Shown here in pieces: positions 52,507-62,729 of a DNA stretch of 64,000 nt. Source of the DNA: Mycobacterium sp. MS1601 (lineage in GTDB: Bacteria; Actinomycetota; Actinomycetes; Mycobacteriales; Mycobacteriaceae); the NCBI RefSeq assembly GCF_001984215.1, contig NZ_CP019420.1, forward strand, positions 5,952,001 through 6,016,000. Direction: 5' to 3'. A model generated the notes under the pieces. That model did no database searches and was not told the DNA's origin. It was given only the letters and a program-made list of their open reading frames with translations. The position numbers were made by a program, and so were the translations under genes. Position 1 is the first letter of the stretch. Every line of letters starts with the position of its first letter.

Positions 52507-53043
52507 TCACCGCGGCGTCTGGTAGTACTCCCGCTGCGACACCCCGGCCCGTCCCGCGACGTACATCCACGGGATGGTGCCGATCAACTTGTTCACCGTC
52601 GCGGCGGCATCGTTGTAGTACTGACGGGCGAAGGCCAGCTTGTTCTCGGTGTCGGTGAGATTGTGTTGCAAGTCCAGGAAGTTGGCCGACGACGACAGCT
52701 GCGGATAGTTCTGTCCCAGCGCCAGCACCTGGCCCAACGCGGTGTCGAGCTGACGTTCGGCCGCGCTGCGCTGGGCCACCGACGTGCCGTGGGTGGACAC
52801 CTCGAGCGCGGTGCGGGCCGCGGTGATGTTGTCCAGGACCCTCTTCTCGTGGGTGGCGAAGGTCTGCACGGTGTGCACCAGACTGGGAATCAGCGAAGCC
52901 CGCCGGGTGAGTTCGACGTCGATTCCGCCGAGCGCCTCGTCGACGCGGACGTCGGCGGTGCGCAATTTGTTGTAGCCGAGGACGAACACCACCAGCACCG
53001 CCACCGCGACGGCTAGCACCACCGCCAGCACCCAGGTCACCAT
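52507..53043 (-). CDS. LemA family protein
   Basis: A 178-residue protein with one N-terminal membrane helix (about residues 2-22) and a helical LemA domain: YNKLRTADVRVDEALGGIDVELTRRA with SLIPSLVHTVQTFATHEK, then a helix-rich tail AFARQYYNDAAATVNKLI. It starts at ATG 53043 with a GGAGGTTC ribosome site. It overlaps the DUF2207 gene, with which LemA proteins are commonly paired. The function of the pair is unknown; it may act at the envelope. Confidence 0.92.
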   Translation of the reverse strand: MVTWVLAVVLAVAVAVLVVFVLGYNKLRTADVRVDEALGGIDVELTRRASLIPSLVHTVQTFATHEKRVLDNITAARTALEVSTHGTSVAQRSAAERQLDTALGQVLALGQNYPQLSSSANFLDLQHNLTDTENKLAFARQYYNDAAATVNKLIGTIPWMYVAGRAGVSQREYYQTPR

Positions 53044-54851
53044 GAACCTCCTCCACCGCCACCGCCACCACCGCCGCCGCCGCCACCGCCGCTGCTGCTG
53101 CCTCCGCTGCTGCTCGACGACTGCGCGGCGGTGTAGGCGCTGATGGACGACGACAACGCCGATTCGAAACTGTCGAAACCTCCGCCGGAACCGCCGACCA
53201 GAGTCTGGTGCCCGCCGGTGGAGTAGTACCACTGCGGTTGGGGCGCAGGCATTCCGGTGATCGTCTGGTACTTCTGCGCCCAGAGTGTCGCCACCCCGGC
53301 GGCCACCGCGTAGGGCATGTAGGCACTGTAGAGATCCTTGCGGGCGCCGAAGTCGAAACGGGCCTCGGCCGAGTCGGTGGACAGCATGCGGTGAAATCCG
53401 CCTGCGCGCGACCACAGTTCACGCCCGGCCGGGGTGCGGCGGGTGCCAACGCCGTCGCGCCACGACCGTGCTGTCAGCAGGAAGAACAGGGCGAACGGCA
53501 CCACCCAGATGGTGCCGGAGAAGCCCCAGCGAAGGGTCGCGCACACCGCCAGGAGCACGGAGACCACGTTGGCCGCCCGCACCCAGAGTTCGCCGCGGCG
53601 CTTGACGATCAGCCCGCGGTCCTGCGCCCATTTCTCCACGGCGTCGGTCATCTCGGTCTTGGCCTTCGACAGCTTCTTGCCTGCCGTCTCGGTGCCGTTG
53701 GCGCGAAACTCCTGGCCTGGGCGCGTCACCTTCAGCGCCGAACCCACCGCGAGAGTCACCGGGTCCACCGACGCCCAGGCGCCCTGGTCTCCCCGGCCGA
53801 GCACCTCCCACTTCTTCTCGCCCACCTGGCGCAGTTCCACCAGCCCGCGCTCGGCGAGGTGGAACAGCGTGGCGGACAGCCCGTTCTTGGGCACCGACTC
53901 GGTGCGGATGTACTCGAACTGCACCGGGCCCAGCGACTCCGGCGGGGCGTACTGCAGCGGGAAGCCGGGCTCCTTTTCCACGGTCATCCGGAACATGGCC
54001 ACGGCCATCACCGCACCTGCGAGGGTCACGGCGGCCACCCACACCAGGTTGGATTCCGATGTGCCGAGGACTCGATCCCAGGTGAACGACCACGGCATCT
54101 CGGCGCGCGGCGGGGTGGGCACGTCGACGCCGGCGCGCAGGGTCACCGGGGTACGGGGCTCGAGGTCGGTGGCTTCGACGGTGACCGTGTCCCCTTGGAT
54201 GTCGAGGCGGGTGCATTCGGCGCCGGTGCCATAACCGACCGCGCACTGGGCGCCAGGCACACGTCCGGGCAGGCTCACCGTGATCCGGGCCCGGTCGATC
54301 CTGTTGTTCCAGCCCGGTGGGATGACGTTCCAGTAGAACACCGACGGGGCAGCATCCGGGTCGCCGTCGGCGCCGGCAAAGTCCTTCCCTGCGCCGGTGC
54401 TGACGGGATCCAGCACCCCGGCGATGGTGTAGCGGATCTGGAAGACGTGCGGTCCGAGGTCCAGGTACTGGTCCGGGTCGCCGATCTTGGCCACGCGGAA
54501 CCGTTCGCCGGTCTCCCACAGCATCTGGTACTCGGCGGGTTCGCCGTCGACGGTGATGGAGACGACCTCGGGAGGCTGACGAACGTACGGGCTGTTCTGG
54601 TTGGCCACGTCCCAGTAACGGAACAGGCCGTGCCGGCCGCTGGGGAAGTCCGCGGTGATGGTCTCCGTGGCCTCCAGGTTGCCGTCGCGGTTGACGACGT
54701 AGTCCCCCCGGTAGTCGATGATCGACACCAGATCCTCGGTGACCTCACCGCCGTTGCCGGAGAACGGTGCGAAGCCCAGCGGCCACAGAACAGCGAATGT
54801 GATGAGCCCCAACAGGATCGACCACCTGACCACCCGCCAGATCCGCCCCAT
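53037..54851 (-). CDS. DUF2207 membrane protein
   Basis: A 604-residue protein. After an N-terminal helix (about 8-28) comes the extracytoplasmic DUF2207 domain with DYRGDYVVNRDGNLEATETI and GRHGLFRYWD, a membrane helix (about 270-290), a cytosolic region (EYIRTESVPKNGLSATLF, a winged-helix-like LFHLAERGLVELRQVG), two more helices near 415-460, and a Ser/Gly tail with 16 consecutive Gly ending in SW. This architecture is normal for the family. It probably forms one operon with lemA. Confidence 0.92.
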   Translation of the reverse strand: MGRIWRVVRWSILLGLITFAVLWPLGFAPFSGNGGEVTEDLVSIIDYRGDYVVNRDGNLEATETITADFPSGRHGLFRYWDVANQNSPYVRQPPEVVSITVDGEPAEYQMLWETGERFRVAKIGDPDQYLDLGPHVFQIRYTIAGVLDPVSTGAGKDFAGADGDPDAAPSVFYWNVIPPGWNNRIDRARITVSLPGRVPGAQCAVGYGTGAECTRLDIQGDTVTVEATDLEPRTPVTLRAGVDVPTPPRAEMPWSFTWDRVLGTSESNLVWVAAVTLAGAVMAVAMFRMTVEKEPGFPLQYAPPESLGPVQFEYIRTESVPKNGLSATLFHLAERGLVELRQVGEKKWEVLGRGDQGAWASVDPVTLAVGSALKVTRPGQEFRANGTETAGKKLSKAKTEMTDAVEKWAQDRGLIVKRRGELWVRAANVVSVLLAVCATLRWGFSGTIWVVPFALFFLLTARSWRDGVGTRRTPAGRELWSRAGGFHRMLSTDSAEARFDFGARKDLYSAYMPYAVAAGVATLWAQKYQTITGMPAPQPQWYYSTGGHQTLVGGSGGGFDSFESALSSSISAYTAAQSSSSSGGSSSGGGGGGGGGGGGGGGSW

Positions 54852-54962
54852 GCCTGCCTCCGTCTGCAGTTGCGACTCTCACCCTATGCGCAGGGGGCCG
54901 ATCTGCACACGATGCGTTGCCAAACTCGCGACGGCGCGTCTGTGGTCACCGGTGTCGCGTGG

Positions 54963-54993
54963 TTGCCGACACCATGTTGTTAGGTTAACCTAC
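54963..54993 (+). promoter_or_regulatory. Promoter with IdeR-like iron box upstream of the A-T-TE gene
   Basis: TTGCCG (54963-54968) and TAACCT (54986-54991) are spaced by 17 bases. TGTTGTTAGGTTAACCTAC (54975-54993) matches the 19-base IdeR consensus at 14 positions and contains the perfect 12-base palindrome TAGGTTAACCTA. The box covers the -10, so iron-loaded IdeR would repress. The start codon lies about 50 bases downstream. Confidence 0.7.
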
Positions 54994-55047
54994 CCAAATT
55001 CCAGATCGGAACCTTTTCGTCGAGGTTCGCCGCACTACCGCGATGGG

Positions 55048-57723
55048 ATGTCCCGATTCATGACCCGGCCGGCCCGCGCCCACGCCACCGCACCTGCTGA
55101 CTCGTCCACCCCGCGCACTGTCGTAACGCTGCTGCGGGCGGCCGTAGCGCTGGTAGCGGTGCTGGTGTCCGGTGCGGCGGTGCTCCTGCGCCGCCGCGGC
55201 TGCTCCGTCGACCCGGATGCCGACCTACCGACCGAGAACCCGCCGGTGCCGCCCGAGCGTCCGATCGAGTTCGCTTCGGTCTCAGCTCACTTCGAGTCCA
55301 CCGCCCGTGCCCGCCGCGATCAGACCGCACTGCGCACCCCGGCCGGGGACATCAGCTATGGACAGTTGCTCGCCGCGGCGCAGGGCTGGGCCCTGCCGAC
55401 TCCCGGCCGGACGGCGGCCATGGTGGACGCGCCGCTGGATCCCGCCACGGTGGCGGCCATCCTCGGCCTGTTCGCCGCGGGCACCACGGTGGTGACCGTG
55501 GACCCGGCCACCCCGCAGAACCGGGTCGACACCATCGCCGCCATCCTCGACGCCAACAACTACGACGTCGTGCGGGTCGATCCCCGCCGGGACAATCCCG
55601 TCGGGCTCCCGGGGCCGGTGGCCGTCGGGCTCGACGACGTGACCAGCATCCAGTTCACCTCGGGCTCCACCGGAACCCCCAAGGCCGTGCTGCACACCCA
55701 CGGTTTGTGGCTGGCCGACGCGCAGCTGCTGGGCGACCGGTTCGGGCTGGCAGACGGCCGCACGGTGGCGTTGTGCATGCCGATCAGTTTCGCCGGCGGG
55801 CTCAACGTGCTGATCGGCTCGCTGCTGGGCGGCGCCGAGATCATCGGCATCGACCCCCGCGAGCACACCGGGCCCGAGGCCTTCAGCCGCATCGCCGAAT
55901 CCGGCGTCGAGATCATCACCTGCACACCGGCATTCATCGACGTCCTGCATGCCTGCGCCCGCGGCGCCACTTTGCCCCGGGTTCGCCGTATCGTCGTCAC
56001 CGGAGAAGCCGCGCACGCCCGACACATCCGCCTGGCACGTGAGCTGGCGCCCGCAGCAGTGTTCACCAACTGGGCCGGCTCCACCGAGACCCTCGCGATC
56101 GCCAGCCACGACATCGCTCCCGGCGCGCCCTTACCGACCGGCGTGATCCCCGTTGGAATCCCAGCCCCGCACAAGGACGTCACCGTCGACGAGCACGGCG
56201 CGGTGACCATCACGTCGCGTCACCTGGGTGCCGGGTACCTCGACCCGGAGGCCGCCACGGCGTCGTTCGTCGTGAACCCGGACGCCACCACCACCTATTC
56301 CGGCGGCGATGTCGGCCGCTGGGACGCCGACGGCAACCTGGTGCTCTCGGGGCGCGCGGACAGCACCGTCAAGATCCGGGGCTATCTGGTGGAACCCACC
56401 GAAGTCGAAGTCACCCTGCTGTCCTACGACGACATCCGTGAGGCAGTCGTCGTTTCGGACCGAGCGAGCAGCGAGCGAGGTCAGTCCACCGCGCTGGTCG
56501 CCTACATCGCCCCCACCACCACCGCCAGGACCCCCTCGATCGCCGAAGTGCGCACCCGGCTGCACCGTGACCTGCCGCCGTGGATGGTGCCCGCCCACAT
56601 CGTCGTTCTGCCCGCGCTGCCCCGCGGCGACCGTGGCAAGATCGACCGGGCCGCGCTGCCCACGCCCAGCCGCCCGATTTTCGCAGCACCACGCAACCAC
56701 CACGAGTCGTTGGTGAGCCGGCTCTGGGGTGAGGTCCTCCACGTCGATGCGGTCGGTCGCGCCGACAGCTTCTACGCCCTCGGCGGAGATTCCATGTCCG
56801 CTGTCCAGATGGCCCTGGCATTGCGGGAATCACACGGGATTGACGTGCAGCCAACAGATCTGGCGGGCGCTCCCACTGTTGCGGAGTTCGCGGCCAGGAT
56901 CGCCGAGGCGGGCGGGGCCCGCCCGGTATCCGATCGCACCCAGCTGAGTCCCACCACCGTGGCGCTACGGCCGGTGTCAGCGGCGACGTCACCGGCTCCC
57001 CTGTTCTGCTTCACCGGCGCAGGTGCCTCCGCGCTGTGCTTCGCACCGCTTGCCGAGCGCGTCGGACCACACACCGCGGTGTACGCATTCGAGCCGAAAG
57101 GCCTGCAGAAACACGAGATTCCGGATCTGTCGGTCCGTCGGGCAGCGCTGCGGCATCTGCGTGATGTCCGCCGCATCCAGCACGACGGCCCGTACACGCT
57201 GGTCGGCCACTCGCTGGGCTCGCACATCGCCTTGGAGGTCGCTCATCTGCTGGAAGCCCAGGGCGCCGTGGTGGAACTCGTCGTCATGCTCGACCCCTGG
57301 CTGTCCCCCAAGGTGGCCAGGGATGCCCGCTCGGAATTGCCCGACGTCACGGTGACACTCGAACAAGCCGAGGCCGCAGGTGGTTTCGAGCTGTGGTGGG
57401 ACCGGCAGAAGCGGATACCGCTGGCGGGCCTGGTGGTCGGCGGGTACGCGCGGCGCACCATGGCCGTCGAAGAGGTCGGGATGATGACGGGGTACGCCCA
57501 CCGGCCCACGCCGTGGAACGGACGGGCGCATCTGCTGCTCAGCCATCTCAACCGCGACGACCACCGGCTGTGGCCGCGAATCCTGACCGGCGACCTCACC
57601 ATCGACGTGGTGGACTGCGATCACCATTCGATCGTGCGCGAACCGCACGTCGGGGCCGTCGCCGACGTCGTGCTCGCAGCCCGTCACAGCGCTGAGGAAT
57701 CGGTGCGCTGCGCGCGGTCCTGA
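55048..57723 (+). CDS. Membrane-anchored A-T-TE enzyme (adenylation, carrier, thioesterase)
   Basis: An 891-residue protein. One membrane helix (about residues 27-48, VTLLRAAVALVAVLVSGAAV) is followed by an adenylation domain (A3 TSGSTGTPKA near 204, A5 NWAGSTETLAI, A8 GRADSTVKIRGYL near 434, A10 GDRGKIDR), a carrier domain (LGGDSMSAV, Ser near 581) and a type I thioesterase (GHSLGSH near 720, DHHSIVREP near 857). Core A4 SFAGGLN has Ala where amino-acid-activating domains have Asp. There is no condensation domain. It is a close paralogue of 43005-46870. Start ATG 55048 or 55060. It is transcribed alone behind the iron box. Confidence 0.88.
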   Translation: MSRFMTRPARAHATAPADSSTPRTVVTLLRAAVALVAVLVSGAAVLLRRRGCSVDPDADLPTENPPVPPERPIEFASVSAHFESTARARRDQTALRTPAGDISYGQLLAAAQGWALPTPGRTAAMVDAPLDPATVAAILGLFAAGTTVVTVDPATPQNRVDTIAAILDANNYDVVRVDPRRDNPVGLPGPVAVGLDDVTSIQFTSGSTGTPKAVLHTHGLWLADAQLLGDRFGLADGRTVALCMPISFAGGLNVLIGSLLGGAEIIGIDPREHTGPEAFSRIAESGVEIITCTPAFIDVLHACARGATLPRVRRIVVTGEAAHARHIRLARELAPAAVFTNWAGSTETLAIASHDIAPGAPLPTGVIPVGIPAPHKDVTVDEHGAVTITSRHLGAGYLDPEAATASFVVNPDATTTYSGGDVGRWDADGNLVLSGRADSTVKIRGYLVEPTEVEVTLLSYDDIREAVVVSDRASSERGQSTALVAYIAPTTTARTPSIAEVRTRLHRDLPPWMVPAHIVVLPALPRGDRGKIDRAALPTPSRPIFAAPRNHHESLVSRLWGEVLHVDAVGRADSFYALGGDSMSAVQMALALRESHGIDVQPTDLAGAPTVAEFAARIAEAGGARPVSDRTQLSPTTVALRPVSAATSPAPLFCFTGAGASALCFAPLAERVGPHTAVYAFEPKGLQKHEIPDLSVRRAALRHLRDVRRIQHDGPYTLVGHSLGSHIALEVAHLLEAQGAVVELVVMLDPWLSPKVARDARSELPDVTVTLEQAEAAGGFELWWDRQKRIPLAGLVVGGYARRTMAVEEVGMMTGYAHRPTPWNGRAHLLLSHLNRDDHRLWPRILTGDLTIDVVDCDHHSIVREPHVGAVADVVLAARHSAEESVRCARS

Positions 57724-57730
57724 CGCCCGA

Positions 57731-59737
57731 TCAGCCGATGTGCAACGGGTCCACCTGGATGCGCACCGGCTCCTGATCACGCTGCGCGCTGCGCACACCG
57801 GCGGCGCGGCGCAAGGCCGTCGCCAGGGCGCCGCCCTCGCTGCGGCGCACCCGAACCAGCATCCGGATGATCTCGGCGTCGTCGGCGGCACCTGCGGGCC
57901 TGCGCACCCCCGGTGGTAGCTCCACCGGTCCCAGCACCTCGGCGTCGGCGGGTAGCTCGGCGTCCTGGAGCAAGGCATCCACTGCGGCCGCGGCGCCGTC
58001 GAGCGCGGCCATGTGCACACTCGGCGGCAGCCCGACCTCGGCGCGGGAGTCCAGCTCGGATTCGGCGTGCCCCACCGCGTCCCAGCGGATCAGGGCCTGC
58101 ACGGTGGGGATGGCGGAGTCGGCCACCACCACAACCGTGCCGCCATCGGCGTGCGGGCGCACCAGCGCAGCGGCACCCATCCACCGACGCAGGGTGTCCT
58201 CGGCGGCACGCAGGTCCTGACGGCCCAGCAGCGCCCAGCTGTCCAGCAGCAGAGCGGCGCCATAACCGTGGGCCGCGGTGGGTTCGGCGCCGGGGGTGGC
58301 CACCACCAGCGCCGGACCGGCGTCGACCGCGCTCAGCATGGACTCCCCCGACGACGTCAGCACCGACACCCCGGGGAATGCGCGGCCCAGTTCCTCGGCA
58401 GTGCGCCGAGCTCCGATGACCGTGGCACGCACCGCATCCGAACCGCACCGCGCGCACCGCAGTGCTGTCTCCGCGCGCCCACACCAGCGGCATACCGCGC
58501 CACCCTGGTCAGCGGCGGGTCCGGTGAGCGACAGCGGTCCGGTGCAGTGCCGACAGCGCGCGATGGTGCGGCACCGACCACACGCCAGAGACGGGACATA
58601 CCCCCGTCGCGGCACCTGGATCAGCACCGGATGCTCGGACTTGAGTGCCATCCTGGCGGCCTGCAAGGCCATCGAGGGCAGCCGGGCGCTGCGTGCCGCC
58701 GGATCACGCTCCTCGGCGAACCCGCTGTCGTCGAGGGCCACCACCCTCGGCGCACGCGCCCGCACCACCGGCCGCGCTGCCACCAGGTCGTGGGCCCATC
58801 CGCTGCGCACCAGCGCCTGCGCCTCGGCGGTGCGCGCGAAACCGCCGATCACGGCGGCACATCCGGTTTGATGGGAGCGCAGCATCGCCACCTCCCTGGC
58901 GTGCGGATACGGCGAGCGGGGTTCGGTGAGGTTGTCGTCACCGTCGTCCCAGATCAGCACCAGTCCCAGATCCACGACGGGCGCGAACACCGCACTGCGG
59001 GTACCGATCACCACCCGCGCTGATCCCCGCAGTGCCGCCAGCCACCGTCGATAGCGCGCCGCCGGGCCCAATCCCGCCGCCAGTGCCACGGTGATGTCCT
59101 GCCCGCAGCGGCCCACCACAGCCGCGTGTAGTGCGTCGACGTCACGTTGGTCGGGCACCACCGCCAGCACACTGCGCCCGCCGCTGACCGTGGCCGCCGC
59201 CGCTTCGGCGAACCGCTCGGTCCAGCTCTCGCCGGGCAGCGCCTGCCACACTGCGCGGGCAGCGCGGCCGTGGTGCAGCGCATCCAGGAAACCGTCGCCC
59301 CGGCGGTAGCGTGCCCAGGCCGCCGGATCCGACCCTGCGATCTCCACTTGCTCTGCAGCAGTAGCCATTTCGCGTTCCACTCGGGCGTGCCGAGGTGGAA
59401 TGGCCAGGCGCAGCACATCAGGGCGGGTGCCTGCGTAGCGCGCCGCCACCGCCTCGCACAGCCGCCGCACCTCCGGGGTCAGCACCGGCTCCGGTGACAC
59501 CACGCGGTCCAGCCACCCCAGCTTGCCGTCGTGATCGGTGTCGAAGCGGCGCTCCAGCAGGTACCCGTCGACCAGCCTGCCGCTGAACCGCACCCGCACC
59601 CGCACCCCCGGCTGCGCTTCCTCGGACTGCTCCTCGGACACCAGGTAGTCGAATTCGCGGTCGAGATGGGGCACTGTGAGCATGGGCAGCACCCTGGCGA
59701 TGGGCGCCGTCTCGGCAGCCCGGCGCTGTGTGGTCAC
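57731..59737 (-). CDS. priA: PriA-like primosomal protein, helicase motifs degenerate
   Basis: A 668-residue PriA homologue. The N-terminal 3'-end-binding domain ([30 protein letters not shown]) and the zinc region ([13 protein letters not shown] ... [17 protein letters not shown]) are intact. In place of the Walker A GxTGSGKT there is [15 protein letters not shown], and the DEEH box reads IWDDGDDN, so ATP-driven helicase activity is unlikely. This agrees with mycobacterial PriA annotations. The GTG at 59737 overlaps the upstream stop. It would act as a replication-restart scaffold. Confidence 0.9.
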   Translation of the reverse strand: MTTQRRAAETAPIARVLPMLTVPHLDREFDYLVSEEQSEEAQPGVRVRVRFSGRLVDGYLLERRFDTDHDGKLGWLDRVVSPEPVLTPEVRRLCEAVAARYAGTRPDVLRLAIPPRHARVEREMATAAEQVEIAGSDPAAWARYRRGDGFLDALHHGRAARAVWQALPGESWTERFAEAAAATVSGGRSVLAVVPDQRDVDALHAAVVGRCGQDITVALAAGLGPAARYRRWLAALRGSARVVIGTRSAVFAPVVDLGLVLIWDDGDDNLTEPRSPYPHAREVAMLRSHQTGCAAVIGGFARTAEAQALVRSGWAHDLVAARPVVRARAPRVVALDDSGFAEERDPAARSARLPSMALQAARMALKSEHPVLIQVPRRGYVPSLACGRCRTIARCRHCTGPLSLTGPAADQGGAVCRWCGRAETALRCARCGSDAVRATVIGARRTAEELGRAFPGVSVLTSSGESMLSAVDAGPALVVATPGAEPTAAHGYGAALLLDSWALLGRQDLRAAEDTLRRWMGAAALVRPHADGGTVVVVADSAIPTVQALIRWDAVGHAESELDSRAEVGLPPSVHMAALDGAAAAVDALLQDAELPADAEVLGPVELPPGVRRPAGAADDAEIIRMLVRVRRSEGGALATALRRAAGVRSAQRDQEPVRIQVDPLHIG

Positions 59738-60462
59738 TGGGCGTCCGGCGCCGTCCCGCGCCCGAAGAACAGACCCGCGGTGATCAGCACCTGGGCCGCC
59801 GCGTATCCCCACCAGATCGGCACTGCCAGAAGCTGATCGACGCGGATGAACTGGCTGATGCCGATCATCGCGTCGGACGCGGCGAAACACAGCGCACCCA
59901 GCGCGGTCCACCACGTCGGCAACCCCGCCAGCAGGGCGGCACACACCATCGCGCCGAGCACCCCGATGTAAAGCACCACCGGGACGGTCAACCCCTGTGC
60001 CGCCAGGGCAGGCCAGAACCAGACCAGCAGCGCCGCACAGACCAGCACCACCAGTGCCGAGGCCGCCACGCGGGGCCGGGTGACTGTCGCCAGTGGCAGC
60101 AGTGCACCCAGAAAGCACAGGTGCGCCACCAGGAACGCACCGAGGCCGCCGACGAAGGACGGCTCCCACCAGGGCATCGCCAACAAGAAGTCGCCCACCG
60201 CGGAGAACACCAGTGCGCCCAGCAGCCAGCGCCGCTCACGCGGGCGCGGGGTGAACGTCGCGGCGACGGCGAGCAGCACCGCCATCAACGCCTTGATCAG
60301 TGGTTGGCCGGGAAACCGGCCGGTGAGATCAGCGCCCGCGGGCAGGCCGGACGCCGCCACCACCAGGAACAGCCCGTACGCCGCGCCCACCAGTGCCCCT
60401 GCCACCCACAGCCGGGTGGTCCATGCCGGGGTACGGGTCCGGGTGTCCGCTAGCGACGCCAT
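59734..60462 (-). CDS. YhhN family membrane protein
   Basis: A 242-residue protein with about eight membrane helices. [12 protein letters not shown] and [14 protein letters not shown] are the two acidic family motifs of YhhN, whose eukaryotic member TMEM86 is a lysoplasmalogenase. A role in lipid hydrolysis is possible but not shown in mycobacteria. It starts at ATG 60462 and its stop overlaps the priA start (GTGA). Confidence 0.85.
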   Translation of the reverse strand: MASLADTRTRTPAWTTRLWVAGALVGAAYGLFLVVAASGLPAGADLTGRFPGQPLIKALMAVLLAVAATFTPRPRERRWLLGALVFSAVGDFLLAMPWWEPSFVGGLGAFLVAHLCFLGALLPLATVTRPRVAASALVVLVCAALLVWFWPALAAQGLTVPVVLYIGVLGAMVCAALLAGLPTWWTALGALCFAASDAMIGISQFIRVDQLLAVPIWWGYAAAQVLITAGLFFGRGTAPDAQ

Positions 60463-60492
60463 GGTGGAGAAGTTACTCCCGCCGGCCGGAGC

Positions 60493-61356
60493 TCAGGCGT
60501 AGCGCATGGACCGCCGGTCTTCGTCGCCGTCCGCCAGCTCGAGCACCGCGCGGGCGGCACGTTGTGCGGCCTTGGCGCGGACGGCCGCCGGTGCGTCCCA
60601 CAACACCGGCGCCTCGACACTGATCGGGATATCGGCGGGCAGCGCCCGCAGCATCGACACCAGGTCGATGCTGCCCTGGCCGGGCAACAGCCGCGCGACG
60701 CGGCCCTGGTAGATCATCTCCTCCACTGTCGTGGGCCGCTCGGCCACGGCATCGCAGATCTGTGCGTAGCGAATCCAGTTGCGGGGCAAAGCAGAAAGCT
60801 GAGCCGGGGTGTTCAGGGCGCGGTCCCAATGGATCGCATCGACCAGCAGCCCCACGTTGTCGTGCCCGGCGCGCGCGACGATCGAGACGGCCTCCTGCAG
60901 GTTCTTCACCTCGGTCCACGGCATCGGTTCGAGGTTGGGCGCCATACCGTAGTCAGCGGCCAGTTCCGCCAGCTCGGCGAACCGCTCGGCGGTGCGGGCG
61001 TGGTCGGGGTCGTTGCCGGTGACCAGAACTTGTTCGGCCCCCAGGAACGCACCGGTCTCGAGGAAGGCGCCGTAGTCGTCGCGCACGTGGGTGTCCGGAC
61101 GCAGCCGCAACACCTCGATGTCGATCAGGCGCAGGCCGGAATCGTCGAGCCGGAGCTTGATGTCGCGAACCAGGGGTGTCCGCCCGATCGAGGGGCGCAA
61201 CGGCTCCTCGGGCGTCGCGCGGATCAGCCGCAGCCCCACCGCGTCGAAACCGGCGGCCGCGGCCACGTCCACCAACTCATCGGGTCCGAGTTCCAAGACC
61301 GTCAGAGGCGCCAACGACAGCGACCGCCCGTCTCCGCCCTGCTTGGCGTCTGTCAT
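60493..61356 (-). CDS. Sugar phosphate isomerase/epimerase-like TIM-barrel protein
   Basis: A 287-residue protein of the xylose isomerase-like/AP endonuclease 2 superfamily. AAAAGFDAVGLRL, VLVTGNDPDHART, NLEPMPWTEVKNLQEAV (metal-ligand Glu) and GLLVDAIHWDRA are typical strands; SVEAPVLWD supplies another acidic ligand. The substrate is unknown; relatives are inosose dehydratases, hydroxypyruvate isomerases and 3-dehydroshikimate dehydratases. The start ATG 61356 is preceded by GAGGAGAG. Confidence 0.85.
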   Translation of the reverse strand: MTDAKQGGDGRSLSLAPLTVLELGPDELVDVAAAAGFDAVGLRLIRATPEEPLRPSIGRTPLVRDIKLRLDDSGLRLIDIEVLRLRPDTHVRDDYGAFLETGAFLGAEQVLVTGNDPDHARTAERFAELAELAADYGMAPNLEPMPWTEVKNLQEAVSIVARAGHDNVGLLVDAIHWDRALNTPAQLSALPRNWIRYAQICDAVAERPTTVEEMIYQGRVARLLPGQGSIDLVSMLRALPADIPISVEAPVLWDAPAAVRAKAAQRAARAVLELADGDEDRRSMRYA

Positions 61357-61794
61357 CTACTCTCCTCGAACCCCGCGGCCCACCTGCGCACACAATTCCG
61401 GCGACAATTCTGGGTCACCCGGTGCCGGTGCGGGGGGCTACCTTTTTGCTGAAGGCCCGTCAGCAAACTTCGCTTTGGGCAAAGAACAGCCGCTACACAA
61501 CACCATCAGCGACGCCACCCCCGCCCGCCAGCGACAAATGTGTCGGTTCCCGACAGGCGACCCGCAGTTCCGACCCGGAATCTTCGCCATCAACATCCCG
61601 CTGAACTGGGACCACGCGCCACAACACCGCGCTCGGCGCCAGCCCGTCGGCCGGATTGTAAGCGGCGTCACACGTCGCGTCGGCCACCGCCGTCAGCAGC
61701 CGACGACGCGCAACACCCGCACTCCAGCAAGTCATCAGAAACCCTGGCCGGACGCGCTCACCCACCCGCGGCCATGGCCACGTAGGTTGTCGTG
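61357..61794. other. 438-base intergenic region with an inverted repeat
   Basis: No gene with coding character is seen on either strand. TTTGCTGA (61445-61452) and TCAGCAAA (61460-61467) are exact inverted arms around seven bases, a possible operator or hairpin upstream of the isomerase-like gene. At the right end TAGGTT (61783-61788) lies six bases before the lipase ATG and is a good leaderless -10. Confidence 0.55.
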
Positions 61795-62721
61795 ATGCCC
61801 GGTTTAGATCCAATTCTGCAGAAGGTCCTGGACGCCATGCCGTTCCAGCTGACCACCGACGGCGGTCCGGAGGCGGCGCGCGCCCGATTCCGGGCGCTGC
61901 CCCGCCAGCCGATCCTCCCGGAGGTCGACGCCCAGGACCGGGTACTCGACGGACCTGGCGGACCCCTGCCGGTGCGGATCTACACGCCGCCGTCCGCGGG
62001 TGCGACGCTGCCGGTCGTGGTGTTCTTCCACGGCGGCGGGTTCGCCGTCGGCGATCTCGACACCTACGACGGCACCGCCCGACAGCACGCCGTCGGAGCA
62101 GACGCGGTGGTGGTGTCGGTGGACTACCGCCTGGCTCCCGAACATCCGCATCCAGCGGCCGTGGACGACGCCTGGGCCGCCGTTGGCTGGGTGGCCGCCC
62201 ACGCCGCCGAGTTCGGCGCCGACAGCTCCCGCCTGGCGGTCGCCGGCGATTCCGCGGGCGGAAACCTCGCGGCGGTGATGGCGCAGCTGGCACGTGACGA
62301 ACCGGGCCTGGATCTGACCTTCCAACTGCTCTGGTATCCGACGGTGATGTGGGACAACTCGTTGCCGTCGTTCACCGAGAACGCCGAGGCACCCATTCTG
62401 GATCTGCGCTCCATCGAGGCGTTCTCGGCGTGGTACGCCGGCGAGATCGACCCGGCAGACGTGCCCGCCACCCTGGCTCCGGGGCGCGCGGCCCACTTCG
62501 ACGGACTGGCCCCGGCGTATGTCGCCGTCGCCGGCCACGACCCGCTGCGCGACGACGGGCTCACCTATGCCGAATTACTCTCGGCGGCAGGCGTTTCGGT
62601 GACGGTCGACCACGCCGAGACATTGGTGCACGGCTACTTGGGCTTCGCTGGGGTGATCCCGGCCTGCACCGAGGCGATGGATCGCGGCTTATCGGCCCTG
62701 CGGGCGGCACTGCACTCCTGA
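61795..62721 (+). CDS. Alpha/beta hydrolase, hormone-sensitive-lipase family esterase
   Basis: A 308-residue esterase of the HSL/LipH group. The oxyanion motif HGGGFAVGD, the nucleophile GDSAGGN with catalytic Ser, the acid in GHDPLRDDG and the His in LVHGYLGF are all present. It would hydrolyse short acyl esters in the cytosol. ATG 61795 follows the -10 TAGGTT by six bases, suggesting leaderless expression; a GTG one codon upstream is also possible. The stub of a flavin monooxygenase follows, and in related genomes such lipases are often next to Baeyer-Villiger enzymes. Confidence 0.9.
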   Translation: MPGLDPILQKVLDAMPFQLTTDGGPEAARARFRALPRQPILPEVDAQDRVLDGPGGPLPVRIYTPPSAGATLPVVVFFHGGGFAVGDLDTYDGTARQHAVGADAVVVSVDYRLAPEHPHPAAVDDAWAAVGWVAAHAAEFGADSSRLAVAGDSAGGNLAAVMAQLARDEPGLDLTFQLLWYPTVMWDNSLPSFTENAEAPILDLRSIEAFSAWYAGEIDPADVPATLAPGRAAHFDGLAPAYVAVAGHDPLRDDGLTYAELLSAAGVSVTVDHAETLVHGYLGFAGVIPACTEAMDRGLSALRAALHS

Positions 62722-62729
62722 GTGTGGTG

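Noticed and set aside
53037..53150. Poly-glycine tail of the DUF2207 protein as a sign of misassembly or a PE_PGRS gene
   Set aside because: Ser/Gly-rich tails are common at the end of DUF2207 proteins, and no PE domain is present.
61438..61671. Possible small lipoprotein-like gene in the gap before the lipase
   Set aside because: The translation is rich in Arg, Cys and Trp without a proper signal peptide, and it overlaps the inverted repeat; no ribosome site.
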